Of a DNA stretch of 64,000 nucleotides, positions 1 through 11,519 are shown piece by piece. Under the pieces are notes generated by a model. The model did no database searches. It was given only the letters and a program-made list of their open reading frames with translations, and had not been told where the DNA came from. Position 1 is the stretch's first letter; each line of letters begins with the position of its first letter. Where the stretch lies: positions 6,388,001 through 6,452,000 of the forward strand of contig NC_079876.1 of NCBI RefSeq assembly GCF_029227915.1, in the 5' to 3' direction. The stretch is from Hydractinia symbiolongicarpus (Eukaryota > Cnidaria > Hydrozoa > Anthoathecata > Hydractiniidae). The translations under genes were made by a program, and so were the position numbers.

Positions 1-235
1 GAAAATTAAACCAAAAATATAACACCAAGCATTATTATGTGAATAATTACAAAAATTTCTGGAAATATTATTAATGACCATGATCAGATTTGAATAATAG
101 GAAAATTTTTGAATATATGACATTTTCCTTTTTATTGTAAGCATTGGCCCTATTGTGCTTGCAGGCTAACACTCCCCCAAACTCCTTTAAGTTAGGTTAA
201 TTAGACAGAGAATGGTATACAACCAGAGGAAAACA

Positions 236-1065
236 TAATAGATGAATTATCATAATACCCAGCCTTTGTTTTGTCCAAAGCCGCACTAAATGATAAAAAC
301 ACAATGCAACAATTCACCAATGGTTGTAATTACGTCCATTCAAAAAAGTAAAATAACATTAAGTTGGTTTAAAAATACAGAAACTTACATCGAAATTAAA
401 TTTCCACAATGGAAAACAACATTTGGTTGGGAAACTATATGGATATGCATTTTTATTTCATTTTTTACTTAAATCTTTTATCATATCTTTTATAAGAAGT
501 CTAGAAGTCAGTTGAGCAATTCAGATATTTAAGTGACAGGAAAAACAACTACAACAAAATTTAAATACCTTGAACGAGATGGACTGCGACTTCGTCTACT
601 ACTGCGTCTTGGTGATCTGTGAAATAATAAACAATATCCAAAATTAGATGCTTACACAACAAATGTAAAATTACATTTACCGATGTGTTGATTTTTAACA
701 TTTTAGACATAAAATAAAAGTCCTTGTTCAATCAATCTGGCTTTTGGTACCTTCAATCATAAATAACAGCTAATATAAGCTGGTTTGTTGCACATGATAC
801 AACAATAAATAAGTTCTTAACAGTTACTGTCGCAGTTTCTATTAAGAGAACTATTTGGTCCAATGATTCTAATTACCACCCAAGTTTTTTATCCACAAAG
901 GTAAATAAAAACTCATTTTCTATTAAGATTTTCACAAAAAACAATAGATTTAAAAGGTACTCGTACAACACAGGGACACGTAATAGAGGAATTATTATAA
1001 TACCCTGTTTTTGTTTTGTCCAAAGCTGAACTAAATGATAAAAAGAACAAGATACAAAAACTCAC
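236..1065. repeat. Direct repeat of about 75 bp in successive RS-exon introns (236-310 and about 970-1065)
   Basis: Both copies share the block TAATACCC..., then TTTGTTTTGTCCAAAGC and ACTAAATGATAAAAA, at roughly 85-90% identity by eye. One lies downstream of RS exon 4 and the other between RS exons 3 and 4. This suggests the exon-intron unit was once tandemly duplicated. Confidence 0.6.
569..616 (-). CDS. SREK1: SREK1-like RS exon 4 (48 nt)
   Basis: Encodes RSPRRSSRRSRSPSRS in phase 2-2, between TTCACAG and a GTATTT donor. The gene must continue to the left. I found no further RS exon in bases 1-568. Confidence 0.72.
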
Positions 1066-4000
1066 CTAATAAAATGTGGTTGTGTGAAGTGTTTTAAAAA
1101 AATATAATTATTAAGTATTATTAAATTTTGTTCATTGACAACACAGAAAGTTGCATTATCTTGGCAAAAAGTTAGGGTTAAAAAAAATCTCCCTCTCTTT
1201 AGATTTAAGTTTGTTAATATATAAACAATAGTATATACTACCTTGAATAGCTTCTTCTTCGCCGCACTGGAGATCTAAAAATTAATAAAAAACAAATTTT
1301 GAATTGTTCAAACAACAGCAGGAGCACAAAAACCGAATAACAACTTGAAAACTGCATTAATAGGGATTTAGAACTTTTACACTGTATAACGTGCTTTTCT
1401 ATTCAAAGTCATGTATTATATTATTTTTCATTCAGGTGATCATGTCTAGAAACATGAAAATGGTCACGTTTGCTTTAATTAAAGATCAAAAATAAAATAT
1501 TAGCTTGGAGTATGTAAGTAAAGGTAAGTAAAAAATAATTTAAAGGCACAACAGATCGGGACTAATTGAAAACATATATTTAAATATATATATAAACAAA
1601 TAAAAAACATAGTGCCCTAGCTTCGTTAATACACAGGGACTTAGGGCAACTTATTTTTAGCCAATTACATTCTACATTTCTGCAATCATACCATTTTATA
1701 GCTTCAAAAATTATTCGTGCCACAGGTAAAGATCTGTCACAAGAGGCAGAACATACTGCAATAAGACTGCATGGTCATATAGTCCATTTAATAAAGATCA
1801 TAAAATTGTTGAAGTGGGGACTAATTTATGCAGAAATGAATCATGGCCTAAGAATGTATCTCAATTTACTAAACTAATATACATCAATAGAAAAATGATA
1901 GACTTAATACCTAGTACGGGACCTTCTACGCTTTGGAGATCTAGACCTAAAAAATATCAAAACATTGGACACCATAAATTCTTAACAACTACAAGCGCTT
2001 AAAATAACGGACTGTCAACGGTCAATGACTGCCGAAATTTAGCATTTGACTATCAAGATACAAAAAAGGAACGGTAAAATTCACTGGCAGCTTATTGTGC
2101 CTTCCACGAGGAAAAATAAAGACGCTCCTAAAATTCACGCAACAAAAATAACACATAGTTCAACAAGAGTGTAGCTATATGGCAAAGCGTAAAGTGTATA
2201 ACCGCTAAAACTCAAAGCGAATAAACAATTAACATTTACAACAAGCTTCAAAAAAAAGTTTCATATATCACTTGTGGGCAAATTAAATTGTGAAAAACAC
2301 GTCAATTTTTACTTAATTATTATGCTGTTTTCCTCGCCAATGGTTAAATTTCATATGTTTAAGTAGTTTCAAAATTTAATTAAAGATTTCCACATTGCTT
2401 CTCAGACTTTTTTTTGATTCCCCCAAAATTGACTTGACCTGTCATTTTAAATTCTCAGCAGTCACGGTATTTTAAGCAATGAACTTCATACAGTTAATTC
2501 AAAAAGTAGAGTGGAAAATAAAAAAAACTGTCATTACATTTATCCTAAAGCAATGGTATAAGAAAGAAAAGAAATTTACACAATTCCTGTTTTCACGGGG
2601 ATATTTATTCACATTTTGCAAATCTATTAAAAATTGTAGTTAAAACTGCTTGTTGATCTAATTTGTTCTATATATCTTCAAAATAAATAAATATAATCAA
2701 ACAATATGAATAATGCAATGTGTAGAAACATTTTGAAACTGATCCTAAATACATCTGATCCAGACAGGTCAAGTACCTTGACTTGCGACGTCTAGAACGG
2801 GACCGAGATCTGGATCGTCGGGTTCGGGATCGACTGCGTCTTCTTGTAGGCGATCTATAATTACCAGTGGAGTCGTTTGGAATCGACTTAACATCAAATA
2901 AACTAAAATTATGAAAAAACTGTCCCCAAAAATCTTATTAAAAAAGAAAGAAAAAGTTGAGGAAGTGAGGTTGAGATGACAAAGTTTTTGTATCTTAAAC
3001 AATATGGCAAAAACAATGAACTACAGAATCACATTTATAGGCAAAAATGTTTTTACTTATCTTATTTTACAACAAGATTCATATACAATCAATTCTATTT
3101 TTACAGTCTCTTTTAGAATGATAGTAATAGCAATCGATTATAAATTAATATAACACATTACAACTTGTCTTATTCCAAGTACTCATGTCAAATCTTTAGG
3201 ATCGAATCTTCGTCCTCAGTTCCCCAATTTAAATTAACACAAATAAGAAAAAATGCATTTGGGAAAAAGTGATAGGAAAAGATTGAAAAATAACTTTAAA
3301 ATATCATACCTTGATCTTGTTTCACCTAAAAAAAGTAGTAAATATTTCTCAGTGAAAACTTTCATTTCATCATTTATTTCGGTTTTGTAAATAATAGTAC
3401 GCACAATTGTTTGGGATTATAGCTGGCTAATTTTCATCATACCTAATTGGTACTGCAACAAAATGTAAACATGAAAATTCCTGTTTTAGTATTTCTGTGA
3501 TATGTTAGAAATAAAATAAAATATGTATGTTATATATTTCCAACAAAATTACATCATCGATGGAGTGCTGTACGATTCAATGCCTGAGATATCTTAACCT
3601 ACATCTCAGTAATGGTCGATCTAACAGCAAATAATACATATTGTTGTACTCGAGTTGAGTAATTCAAAAAAATGTTTTTACGGTACATATAATTAGAAAA
3701 TACAAGGATTACAGATTATTTATAGCACAACTTGAGCCTTACATTCCTCATTAGGAACTAAAGTTCTTCTAAAGAAAACAAATTATTGTTAATAAGAAAG
3801 AAACTACAAAAAACAACTTACGGTCGAAAGTGGGGCGTTTTACAACATCACGCATAGTTCTTATTGTAGATCTACCTGTTGCAATCCGTTCACTCTCGGG
3901 CTTCACAACTGGGCTCTTCGCATGAGTTACTCTAAAAATAAACCATTGCATGAATTTTATTGCAAGAGGTTAAATTTTAGACTAGATAGATAAAGGTATA

Positions 4001-6372
4001 AAAACAATAATAATTATTATACTTAAGAGAACGATTTCCAAATAAAACTCCATTATACTGCAGAGCAGTAGGTACAGATTCAACCATGGAAAATTCAATG
4101 AAGGCATATCTAAAAAGAATTAATAACAATTTTTTACACAACTGTTACAGACTTCAATCAATACTTAAAAGCAGTTTTCTTTTCAGTCAGCCACTCAGTA
4201 TAAAAGATGGTTTTTGTACCTTGAATTTTGCATAAGTTGAAGAAAAACTGGTACACAATTGGACTTAACAGAGTTCAGAATCCATATGAAATTAAAGTAG
4301 ATGGCCCCAAAATAGGGCCATAAAATCTTAAACACTAATCAAAATCGAACAAAATTTTCTGAAAATTCTTAAAACCATAATGTCTTTAACATAAGTAAAA
4401 TTTTGGGAAAACTTGTTTATCTCACTTATTTCAGTATTCCTGATTTCTACAGAAAATGACTTCCTAAACAATTTGTTTGTCAGAAAATTAATATGCATTA
4501 AACAAATTTTTGGTTGACAGAAAGGCAAAAACAACATACAGTACTGTCATAAGGTTTGTTAACATTGTGTTCGTGTAACGATTGTGGTGCATGCGAACCA
4601 CAATGCCATTGTGGTCTCCACGATTACCAAAAATTCCAACATTGCATCGTGGCTCCCATGCTAATATCATTATCTTCACAAAGGATCGTGTGTCCCATGA
4701 TCATTTTCGAGAGATCCATGATTTTTTGTTATTGTATAGCAATTATAATTTAATTGTTTCTTTCAAAAAAATATGTTATGACAGTTAATTTGTTTATTTC
4801 AGCTTTTATCCCGTTCAACGAAGCATGTTTTTTGCTCTTGCTTGATATATTTCTACTATCCCGTTTTTATGATTGTTACACAATCTATGGCGATCTTTTC
4901 TCTTTCTGCGATCCCGTTTTTACTGTTTCTAAACGATGTGCAACGATCTTTTCGCTTTCTACAATGCTGTTTCCATGATATTTAAACGTTCTACAGTGAC
5001 CTTTTTGTTTGTGCTTTTTCATGAATTTTAAACAATCTACAGCAATATTTTTGCTTTCTACAATGCCGTTTTCCTATAAATCTATATCCTATAGATCTAT
5101 AGCGATCTTTTAGCGTCTTATCATCCCGTTTTCACGATTTTTAAATGACCTGAGGCAATAGTCTGGCTTTCTACGATCTAAACGATCTACAACGATCTTT
5201 TCGCTTTCTACAATCCTGTTTTCATAATTTTAAAACAACTTTTTGTCGTCGCTCAATTGACGAAGGATCAAAATCTAATATAACTACATCTACCAACAAA
5301 TAAAAAAAATGTTAAACATTTTTATCGCTGCTGGTTTTAAATTTATTTAATTGTTAAGTAATTTATTCTTTGTTGTTGTAACAATACAACAAATCTATTG
5401 TGGACGCCACAATGTAAAGTTTAATCTTTAATCGTGTAAGCCACGATGTAACGTTCGTGGAGTCCATGATTAGTAAAAAAATATGCACTGTGGACTTTCG
5501 TGGTTCGTGTGCAGCGCGGTAAAAATACGAACCATGATGTTAACAAACTTTTTTACAGTACTGTAAGTTTTATGAAAAATTTAACTTCGAATCAACTTAC
5601 TTTTGTTCTTCAGATTTACAAAGTCGCATATATTTAACTTCACCAACTCCAGAAAAGAATGCCATTAACTGTTCAGAGGTAATCTAGAAAAAGAGATCAA
5701 CAAGTGAACAAAAATAACATTCGCTTTATACCACAAATAAGGAATTTCCAGCAAAAACCAAATAGTTGATAATGAATCAAAGTTAGGAAAAGCGCTAAAA
5801 ATCTTTCTTTAAAAAGCCAATCAAAAGTGCTGCATGTATCAGCAAACATATATGAAATTAAAGCAACATTGCAGACATACCGAGTCGTGAATGTTTTCTA
5901 CAAATATTGTCCTTTTAATTTCTTCCAACTCCATTGGATCTGTGGTGCATGTTATCACCGGTGGTGGAGGCAAACCTGGTATATTTGTGGGTACCTAAAT
6001 TATCCCAAAAAAAACATTTGGGTTAACAAAACTGCAATATTAAGAATCAATACAAAATTTGTAAAAATCGAAGCATCTACACACCTACCCACAGACATAT
6101 AAGTCAAGTAAGATGTGCTATCAATACCACATGTGCCAATTTAGTACCTAACCTATTTGATGCACATATGCCAAAATCTTCAAGAAGTCTGCCATTGTCT
6201 GTTTTGTTAAAGTTGTAAATAAATACCCTGTTTTTATCATAAAAAAAACATAAAAATGGTATTACATCTTCAACAGGGAAGGCTTGTGATAAGTACCCAT
6301 TTGCTGTCATTTGGGCATATGCGTTTGTTGTGTTGAGTAAATGCTGACATTCAACCTCCTCTGGAATTTCCT
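569..6372 (-). CDS. SREK1: SREK1-like splicing regulator (RRM plus RS domain), partial gene, ten exons visible
   Basis: SR-related RNA-binding protein expected to act in the nucleus on splice-site choice. Ten minus-strand exons join in one frame: 6266-6372, 5881-5994, 5601-5683, 4023-4109, 3822-3931, 3310-3325, 2777-2854, 1911-1946, 1242-1274 and 569-616. The order of landmarks matches the SREK1/SFRS12 family: an EIPEE segment, a proline-rich linker, an RRM opening with RTIFVENI, containing FFSGVGEVKYMRL and closing with YAFIEF and NGVLFGNRSLK, then a linker and an RS domain. Every junction has AG acceptors, GT donors and matching phase. The vertebrate long form has another RRM upstream; I did not find one above 6.4 kb, so this gene may use a start such as the Met in AQMTANG, or the exon lies elsewhere. 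The gene runs off the left edge, because exon 569-616 ends in a donor. Confidence 0.85.
1242..1274 (-). CDS. SREK1: SREK1-like RS exon 3 (33 nt)
   Basis: Encodes RSPVRRRRSYS in phase 2-2, between TTTTAG and a GTAGTA donor. Confidence 0.7.
1911..1946 (-). CDS. SREK1: SREK1-like RS exon 2 (36 nt)
   Basis: Encodes RSRSPKRRRSRT in phase 2-2, between TTTTAG and a GTATTA donor. Its length is a multiple of three. Confidence 0.72.
2777..2854 (-). CDS. SREK1: SREK1-like RS exon 1 (78 nt)
   Basis: Encodes about 26 residues dominated by Arg/Ser dipeptides (RSPTRRRSRSRTRRSRSRS...). Flanked by TATAG and a GTACTT donor, phase 2 on both sides, so it can be skipped without changing frame. Confidence 0.8.
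3310..3325 (-). CDS. SREK1: SREK1-like 16-nt microexon
   Basis: A 16-nt exon between TTTAG and GTATGA. It completes an Arg codon from the previous exon and encodes ETRS plus the start of another Arg codon, shifting phase from 1 to 2. It is the only way I see to join the linker exon in frame to the RS exons. Confidence 0.65.
3822..3931 (-). CDS. SREK1: SREK1-like exon: basic linker after the RRM
   Basis: This 36-codon exon reads VTHAKSPVVKPESERI... and ends VVKRPTFD. It matches the family segment that follows the RRM (NHS..IVKP...VMKR). It has a consensus GTAAGT donor, unlike the RS exons downstream. Confidence 0.8.
4023..5994 (-). CDS. SREK1: SREK1-like RRM, three exons (5881-5994, 5601-5683, 4023-4109)
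   Basis: The first exon ends with the RNP2-type strand TIFVENI. The second gives the first helix and second strand (EQLMAFFSGVGEVKYMRL). The third gives an RNP1-like strand (YAFIEF) and the last strand (VLFGNRSLK). As in SREK1 relatives, the RNP aromatic positions are partly non-canonical. The introns are phase 0 and phase 2. The 1.5-kb intron between the second and third exons holds a MITE. Confidence 0.88.
4539..5563. mobile_element. MITE with TA target duplication in the SREK1-like intron
   Basis: Terminal inverted repeats start CAGTACTGT and share AAGTTTGTTAACAT or a close variant. The element is flanked by TA on both sides (4537-4538, 5564-5565), as for Tc1/mariner-type insertions. The inner arms are related inverted sequences rich in GTGG and CCACGAT motifs. 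The core, about 4800-5240, is a decayed tandem repeat of CGATCTTTTCGCTTTCTAC-like units. No coding capacity. Confidence 0.75.
6266..6372 (-). CDS. SREK1: SREK1-like exon: linker before the RRM
   Basis: The exon reads EIPEEVECQHLL... and ends VED at a GTAATA donor in phase 0. In the family this segment follows the first RRM of the long isoform. A Met within AQMTANG could be a start codon if the gene corresponds to the short isoform. Confidence 0.7.
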
Positions 6373-6399
6373 CTAAAAAAACAAAGATTATTCATAAAA

Positions 6400-6945
6400 C
6401 AAGCAGTGGTTAAATATAAGGCAGGGGGGGGTTATGATGGGGAAGGTGGGATATCAATAAATTTAAATATTTTTTCAATACAACGTTTGATTTTAAACAA
6501 GTTAGACGTATTGATAGTTTTGAAACCAATTGTTTGTTTGACTTAGACTTTGTATGATTCCCTCTGTTTTTGCTTTGTACAATTATATTTTGATGGTGTT
6601 AAAATGAGCTACGTTGATGATTTAACTTCCCAGGATCCTGTTTTGATATTTTTTTTAAACAAAGTTACTGTGATGTTTTTGCTTCCTATATGATGTGGTT
6701 TTGTTAGCTTTGTGATAAAGAATAAAGATATTGAATATATCAATTATCAAATAATAATTAACTTCTTCAAGAATTGTGTAATATACATGTGTTGCACTAA
6801 AAGCGATTACGAAATGATTTTTAATTTAACGAAGCGATTTAAAACTTTTTGAAACGAATTGGAACAAAATTGAAACATTTTTTTTTTGTAAAAATTATTT
6901 TCAAATTTAATTTTAAAATCGTGTAGAGATCATTTCAAATAAAAT
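6400..6945. other. AT-rich stretch, nothing recognised
   Basis: Contains a short G run near 6424 and low-complexity AT sequence. No coding, RNA or repeat signal that I can support. Confidence 0.4.
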
Positions 6946-6949
6946 ATTT

Positions 6950-8370
6950 TCGTTTTTATTTCATTCAGGAAGCGACACATGTCAAAGGTCACGTGTTTTT
7001 TAAACTGTCTCAAACATGCACATGGTGCAATGTAGAGTGAATCTTATTACAAACATCAACTGATATACTTTCTCAACCTCGTCCCCAAGTCTTGTTAGGC
7101 CTTTTATATTTTGAAGGCCCTGGCTGTTCACGTGACGACAGAATACCCACGTATAGTGGGTATTTTGAAAATAATTATTTGTCTCGCTCTTCCATAATAT
7201 ACACAAGCAGTCGAGAAAAAAATGAAAGAATTGACACAATTATTTAGAATGGTTAAAATAATATTAATAAGAAATAAATTATATATATTTTTATATAAAT
7301 ATTTTTATATAAATATTTTTATATTGTAAAAATTATTTTTATTTTTTTTTAATAATATTATTTAATGTATAAAAGAACTGTTAATAAATATTGTATAATA
7401 TATTAAACATTCACACTTGCGTACCTGTTCTTAATTTCCAGTACTTCTCCCCTTTTTTTAAAACTTCTTCCCATTTTAAAACGTTCATCTTATCCTGATT
7501 ATACTGAAGAATAGCAATTTAACATTTATTAAGTAAAATTCGAAATAATAAAGCAAATATAAAGACATATTTTTTTGTGTTTACATGATACTCGTCAAAA
7601 GCCGCCATTATGTGGTAATTTTCTTTGTGGCATTAAATCCAGTTTGACGACATCTCCTAGATGGTAAAAGAAACCCCATGAACATGTTGCAGCAAAACTC
7701 ATAAAACATTTTGGTAAATAATTATAAAATTAATGTCTAAGACAAATAGAAGTTGTGCCAGAAAGCAATCTTTCTTTTCAGTCTCCCAACAGGTAAGAAT
7801 CAACGAGCTGCGTGAACCATCCCCGTCTCCAGAATTTGTTACCTGATAAGTCAAAGCCGCTAGCGCTTGGGCTACATCTCAAAAAGTCAAGAACCCCTGA
7901 AGACGAGGTTGTTGACAGAGTAGATACTTTTTCAAGAGGAGTATAATAAAAGATGAACACTTTTCATCGGATCGGATTTTGATCAAAGATGTCAAAAAGT
8001 AAATGGAGTCCTGCGCAAATTTCAGCACAGATTCTGCGCAAATTTCAATACGCACTCGTCTTTTACGTTGCACCTAAGGCTTCCCTTATTATAAACGGGA
8101 ATTTACGGACTTCTATTATGATCTGCGCATTAATTTTGCTTGCCGGAACCTTAGCCTGTTTGCGTAAATTCCATCCTCGACCACAGGACATGTCGTGATG
8201 ATCAACGCTTTCTGAATCAAAAACGCTTCCTGAGTTAAACTGTGTAAACAACAAAAACTCTGTCCGTGTGGGCATTGCTATACATTTTCTACTCTTTGGA
8301 GGACTTTTCCGTGAGGGAAGTAGCAAAATAAATTATTGCACATCTCCAGTACCTGTTACAATCTCATCTT
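6950..8370. repeat. Dispersed repeat, copy 1 (also at about 32.3-32.9 and 62.6-64.0 kb)
   Basis: From the block TTCATTCAGGAAGCGACACA onward this segment matches 62640-64000 almost continuously. The main difference is a stretch of about 100 bp (about 7528-7636) absent from the 63-kb copy. Part of it (about 7490-7960) matches 32380-32900 with more divergence. The window ends inside the 63-kb copy, so the true right end is unknown. No terminal repeats were found. Confidence 0.8.
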
Positions 8371-8539
8371 CAAACAAAACAAAACAACCGCATGATATAT
8401 AGAAAACGGCTAATCCATGTGGGTATGGCAACATGTTCCATCGATTTGGGAGATCCGTTTTAGAACTAAGTATGATTCCTTCCTTCGTGTTAATTTGATT
8501 TATCAGCATTTTAAGTACAAATTGCACGATCTCAGTCAA
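8063..8539 (-). pseudogene. Unrecognised coding-like relic inside the dispersed repeat
   Basis: Two adjacent open stretches read MTEIVQFVLKMLINQ... to DEIVTGTGDVQ, then after a stop LLPSRKSPPKSRKCIAMPT... and ESVDHHDMSC. The second half is also present, slightly changed, at 63652-63957 in the other copy, still open over about 100 codons. I do not recognise the family. It may be a broken gene carried by the repeat or chance conservation of a repeat. Confidence 0.3.
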
Positions 8540-8559
8540 ACTTAGTTAGCTCTAATAAA

Positions 8560-8920
8560 GTTAGGAGAGTATCCTGATGCTGTTCAGGAGTAACATTCTG
8601 CTGGGAATTATTTGTTGACGGAACTATCCGTCCAATATGTCGACCCAAATGACGTCAACAAGCTATATACAATGGCAATAAACAGGTTTATTCTTTTAAA
8701 TTTTAAAGCGTTGTTGCACCAAACGGTTAAATTGCGAGTTTGTATGGACCTAAGAAGGGTAGGAGACGCGATTGTGCTCTTTTGAATACTTCCGGATTAC
8801 TTCAAAGTTTACAACATTCACATTCTCCTAATGAACAGTTATTGTGCATTTATGGTTAGTTATTTGGAGTTTATGAGTTTATGTTAACAAAATTTGGTAC
8901 CATATTCGTTTTAAATCTTT
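8560..8920. other. Intergenic, nothing recognised
   Basis: Mixed-composition sequence without a supportable feature. Confidence 0.35.
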
Positions 8921-8929
8921 GCAACGTCA

Positions 8930-9395
8930 GTGCAAAAATAACTTTTATATTCCATGCAAAGAACACGATTTCATGTGAAGTATTCACAAACTTTCTTTTG
9001 TGTAAATTATTTGAAATATCACGATACAATGTAAGAACTACGTTGATATTTCACACACAGAACACGAGTTCGTGTAAAGTAGACACGAACTTTCTTTTCT
9101 GTAAATTCTTTGAAATATCCAGATACAATGTAAGAACTACGTTGATATTTCACACACAGAACACGAGTTCGTGTAAAGTATTCACGAATTTTCTTTTGTG
9201 TAAATTATTTGAAATATCACGATAAAATACAAGAACTACGTTTATATTTCACACACAGAACACGAGTTCGTGTAAAGTATTCACGAACTTTCTTTTATGT
9301 AAATTATTTTAAATATCGCGATACAATGAAAGAACTACGTTTATATTCCACACACAGAAGACGAGTTCGTGTAAAGTATTCATGAATTTTTTTTT
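8930..9395 (+). repeat. 99-bp tandem repeat, about 4.6 copies
   Basis: The marker CACACACAG recurs at 9052, 9151, 9250 and 9349, a constant 99-bp step. Each unit contains AACACGAGTTCGTGTAAAG, itself a short inverted repeat (ACGAGTTCGT), and GAACTACGTT. As 99 is divisible by three, the frame 8881-9225 stays open and encodes a Cys/Phe-rich 33-residue repeat. Expression is unsupported and this is more likely a minisatellite. Confidence 0.85.
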
Positions 9396-9720
9396 CTTTA
9401 ACTTTTGTCATGATTCGTCACTTGATTCTTTGTCGACTTTTTCGCTTCTATCTTTTTCTCTACAAAAAATAAGTATAATACATTACAAATTCAATCTTTA
9501 ACAGAGACAGTCTGTGTAGAATCTTGAGGTCGACAGAACAGGCCCTGTTTAAAATATCTCCGTCCTAGAACTGTCATTTCTAGAAGACAAGGAAGTAGCA
9601 AAAACATATCATAACTTATGTTTATTAACATCAAAAATAAATATGTATTTCTAAATAACTATTTAGTGACAGTATACAAATGTCGTCCACAGAACATTGT
9701 TTTTTTGTTTCAGGAGCATA
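9396..9720. other. Intergenic, nothing recognised
   Basis: No supportable coding or repeat signal. Confidence 0.35.
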
Positions 9721-9723
9721 GAT

Positions 9724-10363
9724 TTATAGCATGTGTAACAATATTTGTATAGTATGAAGAATAGAATTTTTATGATGATTTGTTATGGCCACTTTTATGT
9801 TGGAGAAGTTGATGTACTGTTTTTTGTGAGATAGCTCTGTCAAAACTATACTCTTCATATGCTTGAAATTCTTTTGAAATAATTTCTGAGAAATCATTGT
9901 ACTAGTTACTACATTTTCCAATGCCTTTCTTAAAAGTTTAGGTATAAATTCTTCGTCAACTAGTTCGTCCTTTTGTTCATCTTCCTTTTTAGCCTCAAAC
10001 TCATTATTATTGTGCTTCTTAAGGAAGTTTTAATCCACCTTTACTTTTGCACACTTTGTCACATACATACAGGAAAAGTTGCCAAGTTCGATCCTAAATG
10101 ATAATAATGTGGTCATATCTGTGACATACAAAAGGCTTTCCCTCCCTCCCCCCAGCAGCCTAGCTTGTTAGTCTTACTTTTTCTATCAAAACAGCACAAA
10201 AAAAACAAAAAATTACTTACGTCTTCACATAGATCGTTTGAGAATTCATTTAAATGTTCATCTTCGTTTAAAACTTCAATAATATATTCAAAGTGTCATC
10301 CTCAAAAATATCTAAGGATACCAAAACACTATCATTTCCACCTGCATTAGACGTTAGGGACAA
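9724..10363 (-). pseudogene. Decayed gene with acidic segment and a C2H2 zinc-finger-like remnant
   Basis: A minus-strand exon at 10221-10363 lies between TTTGCAG and a GTAAGT donor. It reads LSLTSNAGGNDSVLVSLDIFEDD and then, after a one-base shift, FEYIIEVLNEDEHLNEFSN. Downstream, 9724-10075 reads YVCDKVCKSKGGLKL in one frame and LKKHNNNEFEAKKEDEQ... RKALENVVTSTMIS in another. This resembles one C2H2 finger (C..C, K..GGL, H) split by a frameshift. Two independent frameshifts argue against a working gene. The family is unknown to me. Confidence 0.45.
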
Positions 10364-10369
10364 CTGCAA

Positions 10370-11340
10370 ATTAGATTATTTCTCATAAATAAGGTAGTAG
10401 ATAAATTAGGAGATTTTTAATAGCTTAACTTGGAGAGAATAGTCTAAGGAGATGGAAAATTTAATCGACTATATCTTCGCAATCTTTGTCAATCGCGCCA
10501 TCATTTTCCTGTACTACTTGCTGGCTTAGTCATCTTGCTTAGCTCAAATTTCATAGAATTTGCATGGCGGATATAAAAGTTACATGTAAACGTGCCCACC
10601 AACCAAAATCGTTTTTAATCGACTAGAACAAGGTCCTGGGCGAGATTGTCCAAATAGCTTATTTCGTCTATGATAGCGTAATTAGGACATCATAGCCTAA
10701 CCATCCGCCATCTTTTTTTAAATCAAAATAGTGTATTTAGGCTGTTTTTTACTAGAAATTAAAAAAAGGTTGCGAAGCATTACGCAATATGTTTTAGATA
10801 TATACTGCTTAATTTTTGTCCTTTTGCAACATTTCAACGCCGTTTTGCTTGTAAATTCTGTTTAATTAAGGTTGCTACTGTGAAGGTTTGACCGTGAAAT
10901 GTCTAACTTGTACCCCATCGGAGACCAACGGCTTCCTACCCCAAGAATATACACATTGTTCCAATGATCTCATTTTATACAACTGTGTTCTTGTGAGATG
11001 CAGCCTTACCATGTTTGTATATATACGTCAATATTGGAAGGATTGGAAATACAGAAATTTCGAATAGCTGCAACCTGGGGGAAATAAGATCGAAGTTTTA
11101 CCATTATATAAATGCGATTTGTATATACCTTTTTTGTATGATGTACCAAATTCATTATTTACAGTCTAAGTTTTGTCGAGCATGTGTCCAATGTAACAGG
11201 TGTGTCCATGTAAAATATGTTATCTATCTAAGTGCTATTAACGATTTCTGTAGCTACCATTCTCCGGGGAGAACACGCGGATGAGCTGCAATTCTCTACG
11301 AAGTTTCATAGCGTATCACCTCTGTTTTCAACTTAACGTT
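10370..11340. other. Intergenic, nothing recognised
   Basis: AT-rich with short GC-richer patches near 11260-11300. No open frame or repeat that I can assign. Confidence 0.35.
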
Positions 11341-11344
11341 AACG

Positions 11345-11515
11345 GAGTTAACTGGGATAGGTAAAGAGGACTCTGGATGGTCAAATAAAATCTTAATATT
11401 TCCGTTTGAGTTCCTTCCACTGCATCACCACTTCCAAGCAAGCTCTCATCTGCTTCAAACTTCCCATGTTCCAAGTTTAATAGAGCAGCAGAAAAAACAA
11501 TTCCATTAATTATAT
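11345..11515 (-). pseudogene. Possible coding relic, family unknown
   Basis: The minus strand reads without a stop GIVFSAALLNLEHGKFEADE... to TEILRFYLTIQSPLYL, with protein-like composition unlike its surroundings. No clear acceptor or donor bounds it. It could be an upstream piece of the decayed gene at 9.7-10.4 kb, being on the same strand and in the right order. Confidence 0.3.
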
Positions 11516-11519
11516 TACC

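Noticed and set aside
8930-9395. CRISPR-like array
   Set aside because: The units are contiguous and nearly identical along their whole 99 bp, with no unique spacers, and the window is eukaryotic.
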